Below are positions 56,784 through 64,000 of a DNA stretch of 64,000 nt, piece by piece. The position numbers and the translations under genes were made by a program. The stretch is from Bathymodiolus brooksi (taxonomy: Eukaryota > Mollusca > Bivalvia > Mytilida > Modiolidae): positions 46,235,414 to 46,299,413 of the forward strand of contig OY804585.1 in NCBI GenBank assembly GCA_963680875.1, read 5' to 3'. Under the pieces are notes generated by a model. It was not told where the DNA came from, did no database searches, and was given only the letters and a program-made list of their open reading frames with translations. Position 1 is the first letter of the stretch. The number at the start of each line of letters is the position of its first letter.

Positions 56784-59700
56784 AAGCAGGTAGAATCTGT
56801 TGGTTCAAGGCCATTACACTAAGTGTGAGTAAATACCTCTAGCTAACTGACTACTAATTAAGAAGGCAGAATCGGTTGGTTCAAGGCCATTACACAAAGT
56901 GTGACTGAATACCACTAGTTAACTGACTACTAATTAAGAAGGTATAATCTGTTGGCTCAAGGCCATTACACCAAGTGTGGGTGAATACCTCTAGTTAACT
57001 GACCATTTATTAGGAAGGTAGAATCTGTTGGTTCAAAGCCATTACTCTAAGTGTGAGTGAATACCTTTAGTTAACTGACTATTTATTAGGAAGGTAGAAT
57101 ATGTTGGTTCAAGGCCATTACACCAAGTGTTGATGAATACCTATAGTTAACTGACTATTTATTAGGAAGGTATAATCTGTTGTGAGTAAATTCCTCTAGC
57201 TAACTGACTACTAATTAAGAAGGTAGAATCTGTTGATTCAAGGTCATTACAATACGTGTGAGTGAATACCTCTAGTTAACTGACTACTAAATAAGCAGGT
57301 AGAATCTGTTGGTTCAATGCCATTACACTAAGTATGAATAAATATCTCTAGCTAACAGACTACTAATTAAGAAGGTAGAATCTGTTGGTTCATGGCCATT
57401 ACACCAGGTGTGAGTGAATACCCTTTGCTAACTGACTATTTATTAGGATGGTAGAATATGTTGGTTCAAGGCCATAACACCAAGTATGGATGAATACCTA
57501 TAGTTAACTGACTATTTATTAGGAAGGGAGAGTCTGTTGGTTCAAGGCCATTACACCAAGTGTAAGTGAATAACTCTAGTTAACTGACTACTAATTAAGG
57601 AGGTAGAATCTGTTGGTTCAATGCTATTACACTAAGTGTGAGTAAATACCTCTAATTAGCCGACTACTAATTAAGAAGGTAGAATATGTTGGTTCAAGGC
57701 CATTACACTAAGTGTGAGTGAATACCTCTAGTTAACTGGCTACTAATTAAGCAGGTACAATCTGTTGGTTCAATGCTATTACACTAAGTGTGAGTAAATA
57801 CCTCGAATTAGCCGACTACTAATTAAGAAGGTAGAATATGTTGGCTCAAGGCCATTAGACTAAGTGTGAGTAAATACCTCTAGTTAATTGACTACTAATT
57901 TAGTAGGTAGAATCTGTTGGTTCAATGCCATTACACCAAGTGTGAATACATACCTTTAGCTAACGGACTACTAATGAAGAAGGTAGAATCTGTTGGTTCA
58001 AGGCAATTACACTAAGTGTGAGTAAATACCTCTACTTAACTGACTACTAATTAAGCAGGTAGAATCTGTTGGTTCAATGCCATTACACTAAGTATGAGTA
58101 AATACCTCTACTTAACAGACTACTAATTAAGCAGGTAGAATCTGTTGGTTCAATGCCATTACACTAAGTGTGAGTGAATACCTCTAGTTAACTGACTACT
58201 AAATAAGCAGGAAGAATCTATTGGTTCAATGCCATTACACTAAGTATGAATAAATATCTCTAGCTAACAAACTACTAATTAAGAAGGTATAATCTGTTGG
58301 TTCATGGCCATTACACCAGGTGTGAGTGAATACGCTTAGCTAACTGACTATTTATTAGGAAGGTAGAATATGTTGGTTCAAGGCCATTACACCAAGTGTG
58401 AATAAATACCTTCAGCTAACGGACTACTAATGAAGAAGATAGAATCTGTTGGTTCAAGGCCTTTACACTAATTGTGAGAAATACCTCTACTTAACTGACT
58501 ACTAATTAAGCAGGTAGAATCTGTTGGTTCAATGCCATTACACTAAGTATGAGTAAATACCTCTAATTAACAGACTACTAATTAAGCAGGTAGAATCTGT
58601 TGGTTCAATGCTATTACACTAAGCGTGAGTAAATACCTCTAATTGGCCGACTACTAATTAAGAAGGTAGAATATGTTGGTTCAAGGCCATTAGACTAAGT
58701 GTGAGTAAATACCTCTAGTTAATTGACTACTAATTTAGTAGGTAGAATCTGTTGGTTCAATGCCATTACACCAAGTGTGAATAAATACCTCTACTTAACT
58801 GACTACTAATTAAGCAGGTAGAATCTGTTGGTTCAATGCCATTACACTAAGTATGAGTAAATACCTCTAATTAACAGACTACTAATTAAGCAGGTAGAAT
58901 CTGTTGGTTCAATGCCATTACACTAAGTATGAGTAAATACCTCTACTTAACTGACTACTAATTAAGCAGATAGAATCTGTTGGTTCAATGCCATTACACT
59001 AAGTGTGAGTAAATACATCTAGCTAACTGACTACTAATTAAGAAGATAGAATCTGGTGGTTCAAGGCCATTACACCAAGTGTGAGTGAATACCTCTAGTT
59101 AGCTGACTACTAATTAAGCAGGTAGAATCTGTTGGTTCAATGCCATTAGATTAAGTGTGGATAAATACCTCTAGCTAACTGACTACTCATTAAGAAGGTA
59201 GAATCTGGTGGTTCAAGGCCATTACACCACGTATGAGTGAATACCTCTAGTTAACTGACTACTAATTTAGTAGGTAGAATCTGTTGGTTCAATGCCATTA
59301 CACCAAGTGTGAATACATACCTTTAGCTAACGGACTACTAATGAAGAAGGTAGAATCTGTTGGTTCAAGGCAATTACACTAAGTGTGAGTAAATACCTCT
59401 ACTTAACTGACTACTAATTAAGCAGGTAGAATCTGTTGGTTCAATGCCATTACACTAAGTATGAGTAAATACCTCTACTTAACAGACTACTAATTAAGCA
59501 GGTAGAATCTGTTGGTTCAATGCCATTACACTAAGTGTGAGTGAATACCTCTAGTTAACTGACTACTAAATAAGCAGGAAGAATCTATTGGTTCAATGCC
59601 ATTACACTAAGTATGAATAAATATCTCTAGCTAACAAACTACTAATTAAGAAGGTATAATCTGTTGGTTCATGGCCATTACACCAGGTGTGAGTGAATAC

Positions 59701-62700
59701 GCTTAGCTAACTGACTATTTATTAGGAAGGTAGAATATGTTGGTTCAAGGCCATTACACCAAGTGTGAATAAATACCTTCAGCTAACGGACTACTAATGA
59801 AGAAGATAGAATCTGTTGGTTCAAGGCCTTTACACTAATTGTGAGAAATACCTCTACTTAACTGACTACTAATTAAGCAGGTAGAATCTGTTGGTTCAAT
59901 GCCATTACACTAAGTATGAGTAAATACCTCTAATTAACAGACTACTAATTAAGCAGGTAGAATCTGTTGGTTCAATGCTATTACACTAAGCGTGAGTAAA
60001 TACCTCTAATTGGCCGACTACTAATTAAGAAGGTAGAATATGTTGGTTCAAGGCCATTAGACTAAGTATGAGTAAATACCTCTACTTAACTGACTACTAA
60101 TTAAGCAGATAGAATCTGTTGGTTCAATGCCATTACACTAAGTGTGAGTAAATACATCTAGCTAACTGACTACTAATTAAGAAGATAGAATCTGGTGGTT
60201 CAAGGCCATTACACCAAGTGTGAGTGAATACCTCTAGTTAGCTGACTACTAATTAAGCAGGTAGAATCTGTTGGTTCAATGCCATTAGATTAAGTGTGGA
60301 TAAATACCTCTAGCTAACTGACTACTCATTAAGAAGGTAGAATCTGGTGGTTCAAGGCCATTACACCACGTATGAGTGAATACCTCTAGTTAACTGACTA
60401 CTAATTAAGCAGGTAGAATCTGTTGGTTCAAGGCCATTACACTAAGTGTGAGTAAATACCTCTAGCTAACTGACTACTAATTAAGAAGGCAGAATCGGTT
60501 GGTTCAAGGCCATTACACAAAGTGTGACTGAATACCACTAGTTAACTGACTACTAATTAAGAAGGTATAATCTGTTGGCTCAAGGCCATTACACCAAGTG
60601 TGGGTGAATACCTCTAGTTAACTGACCATTTATTAGGAAGGTAGAATCTGTTGGTTCAAAGCCATTACTCTAAGTGTGAGTGAATACCTTTAGTTAACTG
60701 ACTATTTATTAGGAAGGTAGAATATGTTGGTTCAAGGCCATTACACCAAGTGTTGATGAATACCTATAGTTAACTGACTATTTATTAGGAAGGTATAATC
60801 TGTTGTGAGTAAATTCCTCTAGCTAACTGACTACTAATTAAGAAGGTAGAATCTGTTGATTCAAGGTCATTACAATACGTGTGAGTGAATACCTCTAGTT
60901 AACTGACTACTAAATAAGCAGGTAGAATCTGTTGGTTCAATGCCATTACACTAAGTATGAATAAATATCTCTAGCTAACAGACTACTAATTAAGAAGGTA
61001 GAATCTGTTGGTTCATGGCCATTACACCAGGTGTGAGTGAATACCCTTTGCTAACTGACTATTTATTAGGATGGTAGAATATGTTGGTTCAAGGCCATAA
61101 CACCAAGTATGGATGAATACCTATAGTTAACTGACTATTTATTAGGAAGGGAGAGTCTGTTGGTTCAAGGCCATTACACCAAGTGTAAGTGAATAACTCT
61201 AGTTAACTGACTACTAATTAAGGAGGTAGAATCTGTTGGTTCAATGCTATTACACTAAGTGTGAGTAAATACCTCTAATTAGCCGACTACTAATTAAGAA
61301 GGTAGAATATGTTGGTTCAAGGCCATTACACTAAGTGTGAGTGAATACCTCTAGTTAACTGACTACTAATTAAGCAGGTACAATCTGTTGGTTCAATGCT
61401 ATTACACTAAGTGTGAGTAAATACCTCGAATTAGCCGACTACTAATTAAGAAGGTAGAATATGTTGGCTCAAGGCCATTAGACTAAGTGTGAGTAAATAC
61501 CTCTAGTTAATTGACTACTAATTTAGTAGGTAGAATCTGTTGGTTCAATGCCATTACACCAAGTGTGAATACATACCTTTAGCTAACGGACTACTAATGA
61601 AGAAGGTAGAATCTGTTGGTTCAAGGCAATTACACTAAGTGTGAGTAAATACCTCTACTTAACTGACTACTAATTAAGCAGGTAGAATCTGTTGGTTCAA
61701 TGCCATTACACTAAGTATGAGTAAATACCTCTACTTAACAGACTACTAATTAAGCAGGTAGAATCTGTTGGTTCAATGCCATTACACTAAGTGTGAGTGA
61801 ATACCTCTAGTTAACTGACTACTAAATAAGCAGGAAGAATCTATTGGTTCAATGCCATTACACTAAGTATGAATAAATATCTCTAGCTAACAAACTACTA
61901 ATTAAGAAGGTATAATCTGTTGGTTCATGGCCATTACACCAGGTGTGAGTGAATACGCTTAGCTAACTGACTATTTATTAGGAAGGTAGAATATGTTGGT
62001 TCAAGGCCATTACACCAAGTGTGAATAAATACCTTCAGCTAACGGACTACTAATGAAGAAGATAGAATCTGTTGGTTCAAGGCCTTTACACTAATTGTGA
62101 GAAATACCTCTACTTAACTGACTACTAATTAAGCAGGTAGAATCTGTTGGTTCAATGCCATTACACTAAGTATGAGTAAATACCTCTAATTAACAGACTA
62201 CTAATTAAGCAGGTAGAATCTGTTGGTTCAATGCTATTACACTAAGCGTGAGTAAATACCTCTAATTGGCCGACTACTAATTAAGAAGGTAGAATATGTT
62301 GGTTCAAGGCCATTAGACTAAGTGTGAGTAAATACCTCTAGTTAATTGACTACTAATTTAGTAGGTAGAATCTGTTGGTTCAATGCCATTACACCAAGTG
62401 TGAATAAATACCTCTACTTAACTGACTACTAATTAAGCAGGTAGAATCTGTTGGTTCAATGCCATTACACTAAGTATGAGTAAATACCTCTAATTAACAG
62501 ACTACTAATTAAGCAGGTAGAATCTGTTGGTTCAATGCCATTACACTAAGTATGAGTAAATACCTCTACTTAACTGACTACTAATTAAGCAGATAGAATC
62601 TGTTGGTTCAATGCCATTACACTAAGTGTGAGTAAATACATCTAGCTAACTGACTACTAATTAAGAAGATAGAATCTGGTGGTTCAAGGCCATTACACCA

Positions 62701-64000
62701 AGTGTGAGTGAATACCTCTAGTTAGCTGACTACTAATTAAGCAGGTAGAATCTGTTGGTTCAATGCCATTAGATTAAGTGTGGATAAATACCTCTAGCTA
62801 ACTGACTACTCATTAAGAAGGTAGAATCTGGTGGTTCAAGGCCATTACACCACGTATGAGTGAATACCTCTAGTTAACTGACTACTAATTAAGCAGGTAG
62901 AATCTGTTGGTTCAAGGCCATTACACTAAGTGTGAGTAAATACCTCTAGCTAACTGACTACTAATTAAGAAGGCAGAATCGGTTGGTTCAAGGCCATTAC
63001 ACAAAGTGTGACTGAATACCACTAGTTAACTGACTACTAATTAAGAAGGTATAATCTGTTGGCTCAAGGCCATTACACCAAGTGTGGGTGAATACCTCTA
63101 GTTAACTGACCATTTATTAGGAAGGTAGAATCTGTTGGTTCAAAGCCATTACTCTAAGTGTGAGTGAATACCTTTAGTTAACTGACTATTTATTAGGAAG
63201 GTAGAATATGTTGGTTCAAGGCCATTACACCAAGTGTTGATGAATACTTATAGTTAACTGACTATTTATTAGGAAGGTATAATCTGTTGTGAGTAAATTC
63301 CTCTAGCTAACTGACTACTAATTAAGAAGGTAGAATCTGTTGATTCAAGGTCATTACAATACGTGTGAGTGAATACCTCTAGTTAACTGACTACTAAATA
63401 AGCAGGTAGAATCTGTTGGTTCAATGCCATTACACTAAGTATGAATAAATATCTCTAGCTAACAGACTACTAATTAAGAAGGTAGAATCTGTTGGTTCAT
63501 GGCCATTACACCAGGTGTGAGTGAATACCCTTTGCTAACTGACTATTTATTAGGATGGTAGAATATGTTGGTTCAAGGCCATAACACCAAGTATGGATGA
63601 ATACCTATAGTTAACTGACTATTTATTAGGAAGGGAGAGTCTGTTGGTTCAAGGCCATTACACCAAGTGTAAGTGAATAACTCTAGTTAACTGACTACTA
63701 ATTAAGGAGGTAGAATCTGTTGGTTCAATGCTATTACACTAAGTGTGAGTAAATACCTCTAATTAGCCGACTACTAATTAAGAAGGTAGAATATGTTGGT
63801 TCAAGGCCATTACACTAAGTGTGAGTGAATACCTCTAGTTAACTGACTACTAATTAAGCAGGTACAATCTGTTGGTTCAATGCTATTACACTAAGTGTGA
63901 GTAAATACCTCGAATTAGCCGACTACTAATTAAGAAGGTAGAATATGTTGGCTCAAGGCCATTAGACTAAGTGTGAGTAAATACCTCTAGTTAATTGACT
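56784..64000 (+). repeat. Rearranged higher-order repeats of 2,484 and 3,623 bp
   Basis: After 56,783 four new monomer types appear, including GGCAGAATCGG at 56,865, 60,488 and 62,972. Landmark spacings become 2,484, 3,623 and 2,484 bp. 2,484 is 31 x 76 + 75 + 53 (33 monomers), and 3,623 is 45 x 76 + 75 + 75 + 53 (48 monomers). Both retain large blocks of the 3,396-bp unit, so they derive from it by in-register deletion and duplication. Confidence 0.85.

Larger units (their letters stand above)
41211..64000 (+). repeat. 76-bp satellite array, at least 22.8 kb, continues past the window
   Basis: A 76-bp monomer repeats head to tail from about 41,211 to the right edge, roughly 300 copies. It can be recognised by ACTACTAATTAAG, then AGGTAGAATCTGTTGGTTCA, then GCCATTACAC and AAGTGTGAGTAAATACCTCT. 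All three forward frames contain stops in each unit, and no frame above 60 codons exists on either strand, so it is non-coding. Two length variants recur: a 53-bp monomer lacking 23 bp (CTGTTGTGAGTAAATTCC) and a 75-bp monomer (TTGTGAGAAATACC). Left of about 46.8 kb the monomers are more diverged. There a short five-monomer unit of 357 bp (4 x 76 + 53) recurs once, for example from 41,557 to 41,914. Confidence 0.97.

Noticed and set aside
41211..64000. Regular repeats that could be taken for a CRISPR array
   Set aside because: The units are head to tail without unique spacers, all parts of the 76 bp recur, and the surrounding genome is eukaryotic.
41211..64000. Centromere with CENP-B boxes
   Set aside because: TCTGTTGGTTCAA has only a loose resemblance to the CENP-B box and lacks the CGGG part. 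Higher-order structure alone does not prove a centromere.

Overview
The window looks like an animal nuclear genome, most likely a mollusc and probably a bivalve. It is AT-rich, has split genes with GT-AG introns, is dense in decayed transposons, and contains frequent ACATGTAC strings and interspersed repeats that I recognise from memory as bivalve-like. Species assignment is inference. I saw no bacterial features.

Region 1 (1-22,684, minus strand) is the 5' part of one host gene, a PLCL/PRIP-type phospholipase C-like protein. Three exons are visible: exon 1 with the start codon at 22,423-22,684, exon 2 at 8,142-8,291 and exon 3 at about 559-777. The reading phase is consistent across both introns. 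The rest of the gene lies beyond the left edge. The two introns, about 14.1 kb and 7.4 kb, hold transposon debris: two LINE reverse transcriptase fragments, hAT-like fragments, foldback elements, SINE-like repeats, an AT-rich element with 33-bp terminal inverted repeats, and two opposed copies of a transposon with 6-bp target duplications.

Region 2 (about 22.7-37.6 kb) is the upstream flank of that gene and is transposon-rich. It contains a small CAGGGGCGG-type MITE and a 5.1-kb element with about 425-bp inverted repeats. That element carries a protein I do not recognise on one strand and a broken C2H2 zinc-finger gene on the other. Further right are an AT-rich inverted-repeat element, a frameshifted MULE transposase with a FLYWCH-like N-terminus, a LINE RNase H fragment, and a compact cluster of CRE (TGACGTCA) and ETS-like (CCGGAA) motifs followed by five CCAAT boxes.

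Region 3 (37.85-41.2 kb) holds a retroelement RT fragment next to a decayed Polinton/Maverick (adintovirus-like) fragment. On the plus strand are a CARD-domain ORF and a PC4-like ORF. Convergent to them on the minus strand are an adenain-like protease, a major capsid protein and the N-terminal part of a protein-primed type-B DNA polymerase, all broken. The CARD ORF is uninterrupted and is the most interesting coding item in the window.

Region 4 (about 41.2 kb to the right edge) is one uninterrupted non-coding satellite of a 76-bp monomer, roughly 300 copies. From about 46.8 kb it is organised into near-identical higher-order units. Landmark spacings give a 3,396-bp unit of 45 monomers, then 2,484-bp (33 monomers) and 3,623-bp (48 monomers) units. 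All of these are accounted for exactly by 76-bp monomers plus two length variants of 75 and 53 bp. The array starts where the Polinton polymerase fragment stops.
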